Part shown: positions 55,268 to 64,000 of the stretch, piece after piece | Layout of the letters: each line of letters opens with the position of its first letter | How positions within the stretch are numbered: position 1 is the first letter of the stretch | Made by a program: the position numbers and the translations under genes | The notes under the pieces: generated by a model | What the model was told of the DNA's origin: nothing | Database searches by the model: none | Seen by the model: the letters and a program-made list of their open reading frames with translations, nothing else | NCBI RefSeq assembly: GCF_020524035.2 | Contig: NZ_CP129013.1 | Span: forward strand, 1,911,822 to 1,975,821 | Origin: Bacillus carboniphilus | Lineage (GTDB): Bacteria; Bacillota; Bacilli; Bacillales; JAIVKR01 | DNA: 64,000 bases | Direction: 5' to 3'

Positions 55268-55299
55268 AAAAGAGCTAACAACGTACTGTTAGCTCTTTT
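55268..55299. terminator. Bidirectional terminator between yuiD and yuiC
   Basis: Stem AAAAGAGCTAAC/GTTAGCTCTTTT with an 8-base loop; its right arm overlaps the yuiC stop. Confidence 0.88.
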
Positions 55300-55974
55300 C
55301 TTTTAAATATTTTTGCCTAAAAACTTGCATGTCTTTATTTTCGTTTAACTTTCTTAACTCTTGTTCCGTTAACTTTCCATTTCCTTTTTTAATGATGTAT
55401 ACTTCAAGTTGTTTTTTTCCCCATTCAGTGTAAACCTCATTTACAGAGTCAAAGTAAAGGTCTAAACGATTTCCTTTTATAGCCCCACCTTTATCAGCAA
55501 CTACTCCGTACCCATAATTAGGAATATAGATAACTGTACCAATTGGAAATACCTCAAGGTCTGCCGCAATTGTTGAGTATAAATCTCGCTTCACCTCAAC
55601 ACCTGAATAGGTTAGGCCATACTGTGGATGATTTGGCGTTTTTCCCGTTGATTCATAACCTGCTGTATAACCTGTTGCCAATACCGTTTTACTTGGATAT
55701 TGCGACCAATCAAAATGATCTAAAGACATATTCTCATTTATTTTCGCTTCACTAGATGAAGTTTTTGTAGTTGCGCTGATTGACTATGTAATGATTTATA
55801 GAATAAGCCAATCATTTTGAATGGATTTTGGTCATAAAGTTCGTGATTGCTCTTTAAAGCATGTCTTATATCTTGGGCTTCAACTCCTGAAATGGAATTC
55901 AAGGTACTAATAACCGCAGCAAAAAAAAGAATGATCATTAAAAATCGTTTTAAAACGTTTTTTATACGATTCAT
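55289..55974 (-). CDS. yuiC: YuiC, 3D-domain (Sps/RpfB-like) cell-wall protein (one frameshift)
   Basis: About 228 residues after repair. N-terminal signal anchor ([19 protein letters not shown]), then a 3D domain with [33 protein letters not shown]. subtilis YuiC is a Sps-type muralytic transglycosylase related to resuscitation factors. The frame breaks in the T5 run 55762-55766; one extra base gives [20 protein letters not shown] at 55974 after AAGGAAG. Confidence 0.87.
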
Positions 55975-56072
55975 TTTCTTCCTTTTCAACTCCTCTCACT
56001 AGACTATTCGTTCCCTTTTCATGAACGATTTATACAATCTAATGAGAAAATAAACAAAAGGTAATTTTTTCA

Positions 56073-56123
56073 ACAAAAAAACTTGTTTTATTTCTCCCTA
56101 AAAAAAGAGAAATAAAACAAGTT
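56073..56123 (-). terminator. Terminator after yuiB
   Basis: 17-bp perfect stem AACTTGTTTTATTTCTC/GAGAAATAAAACAAGTT followed by T7 on the minus strand; immediately 3' of yuiB. Confidence 0.92.
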
Positions 56124-56127
56124 AAAA

Positions 56128-56454
56128 TTAAAACATCTGATATCCATTTTTTCGTAGCATCTTAATCACAACCCCTGATAAGATGGCACCTACAAAACCA
56201 GAAATCAGTATAGTAATATCCGCCATGTGTAATGAAGCCGATTTTTCTATTAAAAAATTGATTGAACCGCTCAGGTCTCTAAAATAATCAATCAATCTAA
56301 GGTCATCATCTATAATGGCTATACAAACAATTGGATAAATGATGGCCATAATCCAAGACATTCGAAGAAGCATATTTAAAATAAAACCTATTGAAAAAAA
56401 CAAAACTAAAAATATGAGTATAGATAATAGTACCTGTGGTAAACTAAGACCCAA
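56128..56454 (-). CDS. yuiB: YuiB-family membrane protein
   Basis: About 108 residues with three hydrophobic segments (LSILIFLVLFFSIGFILNML near the start). Function unknown; identified by sequence type and place between yuiC and yuiA. TTG at 56454 is fixed by GGAGGTG 7 bases before it, so the ATG-started longer frames are unlikely. Confidence 0.82.
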   Translation of the reverse strand: MGLSLPQVLLSILIFLVLFFSIGFILNMLLRMSWIMAIIYPIVCIAIIDDDLRLIDYFRDLSGSINFLIEKSASLHMADITILISGFVGAILSGVVIKMLRKNGYQMF

Positions 56455-56548
56455 TCCCTTCACCTCCATCGCGTCATTCATAAGTTTACTGGAGGTTCTA
56501 TCTAAGAGTCAATCAACAATCTCTTGAACTTTTCAAAGGGATCATTAT

Positions 56549-56695
56549 TTAACAAAACGTAATTTTACTTGTTTCGTCAGTCACACCAGTTCCTTGACAT
56601 TTAGAGCACGTCTCTGATCCACCTAGTAGCAATTGAAAATATCCTTTTCCAGAACAGTAGGGACATTGATTTTTTGGTGATGATGATAAGTACAC
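56549..56695 (-). CDS. yuiA: YuiA, small double-CxxC zinc-binding protein
   Basis: 48 residues, with two Cys pairs CPYC and CSKC around a DnaJ-like GKGYFQLLLGGSETC; ends DETSKITFC. Too short for most callers. GTG at 56695 after AAGGTG gives the B. subtilis-like length. The frame stays open upstream (a Glu-rich stretch to ~56760), and a short ATG frame MITLTFDFLSDN precedes it in another frame, so a longer form broken by an indel is possible. Confidence 0.7.
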   Translation of the reverse strand: MYLSSSPKNQCPYCSGKGYFQLLLGGSETCSKCQGTGVTDETSKITFC

Positions 56696-56837
56696 CGCTA
56701 CACCTTCTTTTTTCTGAATTTTTAAAATTTTATTCAGTATATCAGCTTCTTCCTCAATATTAAAGTTAGATTATCTGACAAAAAGTCAAAGGTAAGCGTT
56801 ATCATCTTCTGTTTTCTCTCGCTTTCTTTTACTAAGT

Positions 56838-57327
56838 CTAAATATGATTAAAAAAGAGAGAGTACGACTTATACCCAAACTGCTCTCCTGGATCAAATTG
56901 ATCATGGAGTTCAAACTTTTTGAAAATGACCCTTTCTTTCTGCAAACTGTTTTATTAATAATGAGCTATCTGAACTCTTAATTAAGTCATCTGGACGAAT
57001 AAACTTGCCCTCTGACAACTCTTCTTGTTGAATGATAATTTTTTCTGTCTTCGCTTTCATAGAAAAAATAATCATATTATCACTAATATCATTAGAGAGA
57101 ACACCACTTCTAATACCGATAACACCTTCAATAACAGTTTGAATTCCTGTTTCTTCAGTTATCTCTCTTAAAACTGCATCATTTATTCTTTCACCTTCAT
57201 TAACAAATCCAGCAGGAAAAGACCATTGTCCCTTTAAACCTCCATATTTTTTCTTAACGACAAGCCATTCTCCTTTTTCATTTTCAACTAATCCACAAAC
57301 GGCCAACCATACTTTCGATCTTTTCAT
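56838..57327 (-). CDS. NUDIX hydrolase (one frameshift near the end)
   Basis: About 162 residues after repair. Complete Nudix box GFVNEGERINDAVLREITEE-TG with the R-E-x-x-E-E metal core; hydrolyses a nucleoside diphosphate linked to another group. The frame ends early at 56911, but one indel in the A5 run near 56918 restores FELHDQFDPGEQFGYKSYSL before a stop at 56838, a normal C-terminus for this type. ATG at 57327; the ribosome site is weak. It sits between yuiA and yumB. Confidence 0.82.
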
Positions 57328-57371
57328 CTACATCCCCCAATTTTGAAAAGCACAAGCGTTCTTTTTGTGAC

Positions 57372-57412
57372 GCAAAAAAGACAAAAGCATTTATACGCTT
57401 CTGCCTTTTTTA
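57372..57412 (-). terminator. Terminator after yumB
   Basis: Stem AAAAAAGGCAGAAGC/GCTTTTGTCTTTTTT (two G-T pairs) just past the yumB stop. The left flank (AAAAGCACAAGCG) may be a worn type A head. Confidence 0.7.
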
Positions 57413-57429
57413 ACATGAATTAAAATACT

Positions 57430-58635
57430 TTAAACTTCCCTTTTTTTCAATACTAGTCCTGCTCCACCTATCATATGTAGAGCACGGTTATCAATCATTT
57501 TCTTCATAAAGGACGCTTTTGTTCCAACCATTTTCTTACCAAAAGCTACACCCACAGCATCATCTTCACCAAGTGAAGCTACCGTTCCTTTTATGTCTGC
57601 TTTAAATTCTATTAATTCACCTTGTCCTTTAATAAGCACCGCTATATTTTTTGCACAAGTTTCACCTTGCTGCATTGCTATTTGTGCTGTAGGAGGGTAT
57701 GGACGTTCTGTTTCTTCGTTAATAATTAAAGCACAATCACCAATGATAAATACGTGATCATTATTAGGTACTCGCAAATCTTTCTCTACCTTAACGCGTC
57801 CACGCATATTTTCAAATCCTGCTTCTTCAACTAGACTATTTCCTCTTACACCCGCAGCCCATACAACTGTACCAGCTTTGATTTCTTCTAATTTATCATC
57901 TTTTGCAACAATAATTCCATGTTCATTTGCTTCTTTAATCATCGTTCCGATTTTGAATTCTACACCTTTTTTCTGCAAGTAATTCATTGCATAATCAACA
58001 AGTTCAGGATCAAACCCTGGTAGCGCAGTAGGAGCTGCCTCTACACAAATAATACGAACCTTTTTATGATCTACATCATATTCGCGGCATAGCTCAGGAA
58101 TGCGATTTGCTAATTCACCTAAAAATTCGATTCCTGTAAATCCTGCACCACCTACAACTAAAGTAAGGCGAGAATCATCTTTTTCTTGCTCTGTATTGTA
58201 AGTAGCAAATTGATATTCAATATGCTCTCTAATATGGCGGGCAGAGTTAATGTTAGAAATACTAAATGTATGCTCTTTCAATCCTTTAATACCAAACGTT
58301 TCAGGATGAGCACCAAGTGAAATGACTAAATAATCATAAGATATTTCACCATTTTCAAGGATAACCTTTTTTTCTTCTTTGTTGATTTTCTTCACGGTAT
58401 CTTGGATAAATTTAACTTTGTTTGTATCAATTACATCTTTTATATTGTAACGACACTTATCATGATGAAGCGTCCCCGCTGATGCTTCATGCAACCATGT
58501 CGTTTCATAGTGATACTCATTTTTATTCACAAGTGTAATATCCGCTTGGTTAATACCAACTAGTTTTTGCAAGCGTGTCACCGTCATTAAGCCACCATAA
58601 CCTGCACCTAATACAACTACTTTAGGAGTTTTCAA
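57430..58635 (-). CDS. yumB: Type II NADH dehydrogenase YumB
   Basis: 401 residues, single-subunit, non-pumping NADH:quinone oxidoreductase at the inner face of the membrane. FAD site [22 protein letters not shown] site [27 protein letters not shown] near the C-terminal FAD contact, and the C-terminal amphipathic membrane-binding tail. TTG at 58635 gives the exact B. subtilis YumB N-terminal length; AAGGTGG precedes it. Confidence 0.92.
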   Translation of the reverse strand: MKTPKVVVLGAGYGGLMTVTRLQKLVGINQADITLVNKNEYHYETTWLHEASAGTLHHDKCRYNIKDVIDTNKVKFIQDTVKKINKEEKKVILENGEISYDYLVISLGAHPETFGIKGLKEHTFSISNINSARHIREHIEYQFATYNTEQEKDDSRLTLVVGGAGFTGIEFLGELANRIPELCREYDVDHKKVRIICVEAAPTALPGFDPELVDYAMNYLQKKGVEFKIGTMIKEANEHGIIVAKDDKLEEIKAGTVVWAAGVRGNSLVEEAGFENMRGRVKVEKDLRVPNNDHVFIIGDCALIINEETERPYPPTAQIAMQQGETCAKNIAVLIKGQGELIEFKADIKGTVASLGEDDAVGVAFGKKMVGTKASFMKKMIDNRALHMIGGAGLVLKKREV

Positions 58636-59018
58636 AGAAATCACATCCACCTTCTGTAATAATTTTTCCTTTACTTTCAAAAATTAAATCTGTCTATTTG
58701 TGAAAGTTTTCACGATAATAAGCAAAAATTTAGAATTTAAAAAAGATAAGACCTATGCTTACCGTTCGCAAAAAATGACAAAATAATTCATAAAATCTTA
58801 ACATAATGACCTATAGTATATGTTATCTTTTTAATACTTTAATTTCAAGGCTTTATCCCACTGATTAATAACTTTGAATTTTCTGATATATATTGATCTT
58901 CCATGTTCATAACTTCACTTTATGGTATGATAAAAAAAGCGAGAATTTAAGAAAATGTTCAAAAAAGACAGGCAAGTAGCTCGTCCTTTTTCATTTTCTA
59001 AAAGGAGAAAGGAGAATT
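58636..59018. other. yumB-yumC divergent intergenic region
   Basis: About 380 non-coding, AT-rich bases holding the two divergent promoters. A TATGAT box at about 58925 is the best -10 candidate for yumC, but its -35 is poor. I see no repeat, strong hairpin or small gene. Confidence 0.5.
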
Positions 59019-60015
<997 letters not shown>

Positions 60016-60018
<3 letters not shown>

Positions 60019-60402
60019 GAAAGGCGCAAGCGCCCGTCTAGCGACGCAGGTGAAAAGGTACGTCAACTAAGTACAGTCACGTCGCGCGAACTAACGTTGA
60101 CGCTAGCACTTCCTGTGCATCGCCGTATGAGATAAAGGAAACACGAATAGCCCGAAAGCGGAGGATCTACTAAGTTCAGCCACGTCCTGTGGCAACGTAG
60201 ATCCACCTCCCTCCTGGAGGGGTCTCCGTTGACTTATCATAGAGACATTGGAACATCAACTAAAGACGCCCACTTCCTGTGGGCAACGTTGATGCTAGCA
60301 CTTCCTGTGCGTCGAAAGCGCTACCAGTCGCTGGGCGCTGGAGCTAGACAAAAATAAAAGCACCATCCAAATAAGGACCTATTTATATACTTTCTTACTC
60401 TG
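60016..60402. repeat. Type A palindromic repeat, longest copy
   Basis: Head AAGAAAGGCGCAAGCGCCCG, tail CGCTGGAGCTAGAC plus a spacer and second head shared with 5385-5708. Outer stem AGCGAC/GTCGCT. Three cassettes: CGTCAAC/GTTGACG with a variant GTCGCGCGA loop; GGATCTAC/GTAGATCC; and ATCAAC/GTTGAT around GCCCAC-TTCCT-GTGGGC. Overlaps the yumC stop by 3 bases. Confidence 0.88.
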
Positions 60403-60435
60403 TAAGAAAAGCCCAAGCGCCCGAAAATACCAATT

Positions 60436-60464
60436 AAAAACTCCAAGTCAAACTTGGAGTTTTT
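60436..60464. terminator. Terminator after the gene at 60463
   Basis: Stem AAAAACTCCAAG/CTTGGAGTTTTT with a 5-base loop, overlapping the gene's stop. Confidence 0.88.
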
Positions 60465-60732
60465 AATTGCCAAAGATCGTTTCATAGACATTCTTATCTA
60501 CTTGACGATGAAAATTGATTAAGACGGTTAAGCTACGATATTTAACATCTAAACCAACATCCGCTTGGATAATGTGTTTATATTCATTTAAGAAAAAATT
60601 TTGATAAACAGGCTTGAATGTTTCTTCAAACTTTTCATTTAAGTCCACAACACTAGCCAATACTTCTGCACCTTCATGTTCATTACTATAAATGTTATCT
60701 GTCTTTATTTCCTGAACATTTACATTTTCCAC
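60463..60732 (-). CDS. Hypothetical protein, 89 residues
   Basis: Soluble acidic protein, helix-rich middle (EVLASVVDLNEKFEETFKPV), no recognised domain. GTG at 60732 follows GAGGTG at proper spacing; the ATG at 60750 has no ribosome site. Next gene upstream on the same strand is the A-type Fe-S protein. Confidence 0.6.
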   Translation of the reverse strand: MENVNVQEIKTDNIYSNEHEGAEVLASVVDLNEKFEETFKPVYQNFFLNEYKHIIQADVGLDVKYRSLTVLINFHRQVDKNVYETIFGN

Positions 60733-60794
60733 CGAAATCACCTCATTCATTTATATGAGGACAATTAAGGAAAATGCATGATACATTTCTATCC

Positions 60795-61157
60795 TTAACA
60801 TTCTTCAGGTGTTCCTGCATTGGTCTTCGTTCTAAAGGAAGAACCGCAACCACAAGAAGCAATCGCATTAGGGTTATCGATTGTAAAACCGCCCCCCATT
60901 AACGATTGTTTATAATCAATTGTTGTGCCTTTTAAAATAGGTTGATCTGCTTTTTTAACTAGGATCGATAAACCATGCTGCTTCAATTCATCGTCCTCTT
61001 CGCTTTTTTCAATCTCAAAATTCATACCGTATGAAAGACCACTACATCCCCCACCATTAACACTTACACGTAAATAAGGGTTCTCTTCTTCGTGCTCTTT
61101 CATCATATCTTTTATTTGAAAAGCAGCAGCCTCCGTAATTTCAACTATTTCTTCCAT
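60795..61157 (-). CDS. A-type iron-sulfur carrier protein (HesB/IscA, SufA/YutM-like)
   Basis: 120 residues. Three conserved cysteines in GGGCSGLSYGM and SCGCGSSF bind an Fe-S cluster, passed on to target enzymes. Start EEIVEITEAAAFQIKDMMKE is typical. ATG at 61157 after AAAGGAGG. Likely the B. subtilis YutM orthologue; near dapF as part of the yut region. Confidence 0.9.
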   Translation of the reverse strand: MEEIVEITEAAAFQIKDMMKEHEEENPYLRVSVNGGGCSGLSYGMNFEIEKSEEDDELKQHGLSILVKKADQPILKGTTIDYKQSLMGGGFTIDNPNAIASCGCGSSFRTKTNAGTPEEC

Positions 61158-61247
61158 TTTATTCAACCTCCTTTTGAAAGGATATAATCAATCTTAATCT
61201 TGAATTCATATCAGTCTCTTTTATTATAACGTGCTCTTCTTTGCACC

Positions 61248-62120
61248 TCAAACATCTGAATCCTCTTGGTTTATATAAAATACACCTTCACAAACCGTCA
61301 CTGCTGGTCCCTTCATCCACACGTCACCATCATTTCTCCATGTAATGAATAAGTCCCCTCCATCTAGATGAACAACTGTTTCTTTATTTTTATTCGTAAA
61401 CTGATTTAATACGGATGAGACCACAGCTGCACATGCACCGGTACCACAAGCCTCTGTCACCCCTGAACCTCTTTCCCAAACACGAAACGATATTTCTCCT
61501 TCATTTACCACTTCTACAAACTCAACGTTGACTCCTTCTGGGAATCGTTCATCCTTTTCAACAATTGGCCCTAAAGTCGTCACAGGTGCTTGAAGAATAT
61601 CATCAACATAAAAAATAATATGAGGATTTCCCATAGATAATATTGTCACATCATAGTCTTGATCATTAAACGAAATTGTTTTTCTAATCGTTCTTTCTAA
61701 TGATGAGTTAAAGGGAATTTTTTTATTCTCAAAGATCGGTTTTCCCATATTGATCGTAACAGATATTACCGTTCCCTCTTTTTCTTCAACTTTTGCAACA
61801 ACACAACCAGATAAGGTTTCAATTAGAAATTCGTTATCTGTCACTATTTTATGCTCATACACATATTTTGCAACACATCTAAGTCCATTTCCACAGTTTT
61901 TCCCTTCAGATCCGTCCTTATTAAATATTCTCATCTTTACAGGTGCTACTTGGGATGGGGCTATTAAAATCATCCCATCTGCACCAATTCCTGTTTTCAC
62001 ACAAGACAATTGTTGAGCAAGTAGCGACAAATCTCTTCCTTGTAATGATTGTTTAAACAAATCAATATAAATATAATTATTTCCGAGCCCATGCATTTTC
62101 GTAAATTGTATCGTTTTCAT
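61248..62120 (-). CDS. dapF: Diaminopimelate epimerase
   Basis: 290 residues, cofactor-independent LL- to meso-diaminopimelate epimerase in lysine and peptidoglycan synthesis. Both catalytic cysteines are present: GKNCGNGLRCVAKY and TEACGTGACAAV; FTKMHGLGNNYIYID at the start. ATG at 62120 after GGAGG. Confidence 0.94.
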   Translation of the reverse strand: MKTIQFTKMHGLGNNYIYIDLFKQSLQGRDLSLLAQQLSCVKTGIGADGMILIAPSQVAPVKMRIFNKDGSEGKNCGNGLRCVAKYVYEHKIVTDNEFLIETLSGCVVAKVEEKEGTVISVTINMGKPIFENKKIPFNSSLERTIRKTISFNDQDYDVTILSMGNPHIIFYVDDILQAPVTTLGPIVEKDERFPEGVNVEFVEVVNEGEISFRVWERGSGVTEACGTGACAAVVSSVLNQFTNKNKETVVHLDGGDLFITWRNDGDVWMKGPAVTVCEGVFYINQEDSDV

Positions 62121-62208
62121 AATGCCTCCAAAAAAGTTTTTTTAAAGTATAAAACGTAATGAAATAGAACACAATATTAACATCCCCCGTTTATTTAAAT
62201 ATTTGTTG

Positions 62209-62269
62209 GACTGAATCATATAATTCTACTCTTAAGAATATTAGTAGAATTGATTCGGTCTTTTTTTTT
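62209..62269 (+). terminator. Strong plus-strand terminator without an upstream gene
   Basis: Two-step hairpin: outer GACTGAATC/GATTCGGTC (one G-T pair), inner AATTCTACT/AGTAGAATT, then T9. It points rightwards but the preceding 2.2 kb has no plus-strand gene; see findings. Confidence 0.75.
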
Positions 62270-62278
62270 ATGATTTTA

Positions 62279-62689
62279 AGTGCGTGTTTAAAAAGTAGGG
62301 GAAAAAGGACGCTGAATAGAAAAGCTGAAGCCCTTTGCTCACATCCGACCAGCATAAGGAGAACATAAGGTGAAGGTGTTCTTTACCTTCACTAGATGTT
62401 TGACTTATGACCTCGAGGATGTAAGGGCCGAAGCTAGACAAGAACGAGGCGGTCTGCTTAAGGAACGCAGGCTAAGTTCAGCCACCTCCTGTGGCAACGC
62501 CTGCGCTAGCCCGTCCTGGGCGTCGAAGCACTCACAGTGTACGTACACATAAAGGATCACAGGCTAAGAACAACCACGTCGCGCGAGTTAACGCCTGCGC
62601 TAGCACATCGTGTGCGCCTGAGGAGCGGAAAAGCAAACCAACAAAGTTATTCAACCGACATTTTTTTAGGACTTTTTAAACAACCTCTT
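62279..62689. repeat. Type B element with nested type C and type A cassettes
   Basis: Ends GTGCGTGTTTAAAAAGTAGG and GGACTTTTTAAACAACCTCT enclose ~411 bp. Inside: a type C unit (GAAAAGCTGAAGCCC start, hairpin GAAGGTGTTCTTTACCTTC, end GAAGCTAGACA); the mark AAGAACGAGGCG; a cassette with perfect arms CGCAGGC/GCCTGCG around CCAC-CTCCT-GTGG; the mini-hairpin GCCC-GTCCT-GGGC; and a further cassette. Confidence 0.86.
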
Positions 62690-62763
62690 TAAGCGAATTC
62701 TTTGACGGTTATCCTATTCAGTCATACTATTAAGGTAGAAACTTTTTCTTGGAGGTGAGCAAG

Positions 62764-64000
62764 ATGGAAACAGCATTAGAAACACAAAGTATTGAAACAC
62801 TTATTGACGAGCATGTAAAAAGACAAAAAGATTACTTTCGAGCAGGTCATACTCGCTCAATTGAAGAACGGGTCAACCAATTACAAACACTAAAAGAACT
62901 AATCAAAGCAAATGAAAAAGAGATTTTAAATGCTTTAAAAAAGGATTTAAACAAGTCAGAAACTGAAGCTTATTTAACTGAGATAGGCATTCTATTTGAA
63001 GAAATTCGTTTTGCTTTAAAACACATTCACCAATGGACGAAACCTAAAAAAGTAAAAACAGCTCGCACACATATCGGCTCAAAGAGCTACCAAGTTTCTG
63101 AGCCATATGGAGTTAGCCTAATCATCTCACCATGGAATTATCCATTTCAATTAGCCATTGCACCTTTAATTGGAGCCATAGCCGCTGGGAATACAGCCAT
63201 TATTAAACCTTCAGAATTAACCCCTAATGTTTCTTCTATTATAGCAAGAATGATAAATGAAAATTTTCACCCAGGATATATGTATGTCATTGAAGGTGGA
63301 ATTGAAACGAACCAGCAATTACTAAAGCAACCGTTTGACTATATCTTTTTTACAGGAAGCGTTCCGGTCGGAAAGATCGTGATGGAAGCGGCGGGAAAAC
63401 AATTAATTCCGGTTACGTTGGAGCTAGGAGGCAAAAGCCCTTGTATTGTTCATAAAGATGCAGATATTGCTTTAGCTGCTAAACGTATCGCTTTTGGAAA
63501 ACTAACGAATGCAGGACAAACATGTGTTGCGCCCGACTACCTTTTTGTGCATGAAGACATTAAGGAAAGTTTTATTAATGAATATACTTCTATTGTTAAA
63601 AAGTTTTATGGAGATCAACCATTAGAGGATGAGAAATACGGAAGAATCGTAAATTCAAAACATTTCAAGCGCGTTGAGAGCTATTTAAATGATGGCCATA
63701 TCCTCTTTGGAGGTCGCACAAATGAAGCAATATTAAAGATTGAACCTACTTTAATGGAACCAGAAAGCTTGGAAGTACCTGTGATGCAGGAAGAGATTTT
63801 CGGCCCTATTTTACCAATCCTAACCTATCAAAATATACAAGAAGTGATAGACACGACTAGTCAATACCCTAAACCACTTGCACTTTATTTATTTACAAAA
63901 GACTCAACAATTGAAGATCAAGTAGTAGAGAACATTTCATATGGCGGGGGATGTATTAACGATACAATCATGCACTTAGCCTCTCCTTATTTACCTTTTG
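62764..64000 (+). CDS. NAD(P)-dependent aldehyde dehydrogenase, class 3 type (YwdH-like), truncated by the window end
   Basis: About 412 codons, open to the right edge. [42 protein letters not shown], catalytic Glu in LELGGKSP, catalytic Cys in [12 protein letters not shown] and [11 protein letters not shown] are aldehyde-dehydrogenase marks; the short N-terminus and [12 protein letters not shown] region fit the fatty-aldehyde/AlkH-like subgroup. ATG at 62764 follows GGAGGTG. Confidence 0.92.
   Translation, partial: METALETQSIETLIDEHVKRQKDYFRAGHTRSIEERVNQLQTLKELIKANEKEILNALKKDLNKSETEAYLTEIGILFEEIRFALKHIHQWTKPKKVKTARTHIGSKSYQVSEPYGVSLIISPWNYPFQLAIAPLIGAIAAGNTAIIKPSELTPNVSSIIARMINENFHPGYMYVIEGGIETNQQLLKQPFDYIFFTGSVPVGKIVMEAAGKQLIPVTLELGGKSPCIVHKDADIALAAKRIAFGKLTNAGQTCVAPDYLFVHEDIKESFINEYTSIVKKFYGDQPLEDEKYGRIVNSKHFKRVESYLNDGHILFGGRTNEAILKIEPTLMEPESLEVPVMQEEIFGPILPILTYQNIQEVIDTTSQYPKPLALYLFTKDSTIEDQVVENISYGGGCINDTIMHLASPYLPF

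Noticed and set aside
62370-62679. Two plus-strand frames of 60-62 codons upstream of the aldehyde dehydrogenase
   Set aside because: They lie inside the nested type B/C repeat; composition follows the repeat, not protein coding.

Overview
The window looks like chromosomal DNA of an aerobic, endospore-forming member of the Bacillaceae. It is AT-rich, has strong AGGAGG-type ribosome sites with many TTG and GTG starts, and carries sporulation or spore-associated genes (tgl, kapB, kapD, a GerPA/PF-like protein). Two long blocks keep the Bacillus subtilis gene order: yugP-yugO-yugN-pgi-yugJ-yuzA-yugI-alaT-alaR-yugF-yugE-patB-kapB-kapD followed by mrpABCDEFG, and bioY-pepA(yuiE)-yuiD-yuiC-yuiB-yuiA-(nudix)-yumB-yumC. 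I cannot name the species.

Layout. 1-5.3 kb: a two-component pair and a reverse-strand operon for cell-envelope glycosylation (a GT39 membrane transferase, a GT2 lipid-sugar synthase, a GtrA flippase and gtaB). 5.9-8.4 kb: spore-coat transglutaminase and an oligo-glucosidase. 8.4-24 kb: the yug block, including a K+ channel, pgi, the alanine aminotransferase operon and its Lrp-type regulator, a C-S lyase, and kapB/kapD without kinB. 24.9-32.4 kb: an arginine deiminase and the complete seven-gene Mrp Na+/H+ antiporter operon. 32.5-42.5 kb: an accessory stretch with small genes, a heavily decayed EAL-HDOD (yuxH-like) pseudogene carrying a TnpB remnant, an HpaB-type hydroxylase, a LysR regulator and a secreted M4 protease. 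42.6-52.8 kb: a secreted lipase-like esterase, cssRS, adeR-ald, an orphan 7TM-PAS histidine kinase, and bioY behind a BirA-like operator. 53-64 kb: pepA, the yui/yum genes (type II NADH dehydrogenase, ferredoxin/flavodoxin-NADP reductase), an A-type Fe-S carrier, dapF and a partial aldehyde dehydrogenase.

Two window-wide patterns stand out. First, about fourteen single-base indels, mostly in homopolymer runs, interrupt otherwise intact conserved genes (gtaB, yugP, pgi, arginine deiminase, mrpA, mrpD, the protease, a kinase, yuiC, nudix, yumC and others). I read these as consensus sequencing errors and give reconstructed coordinates. Second, intergenic spaces hold a modular family of palindromic repeats. 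One type (A) folds into a large hairpin whose outer and inner stems vary between copies while staying complementary, around a conserved TCCT loop. A second type (B, about 160 bp, inverted ends GTTCAAAAAGT/ACTTTTTGAAC) occurs empty or filled with type A cassettes. This repeat system is the least explained structure in the window.

How the genes connect: energy and ion homeostasis (Mrp, YugO, YumB, YumC, a CorC-type ion transporter), alanine metabolism (alaT/alaR and adeR/ald), envelope glycosylation, secretion with its stress sensor (M4 protease, lipase, CssRS) and control of sporulation entry (KapB, KapD, the orphan kinase) are the main themes.
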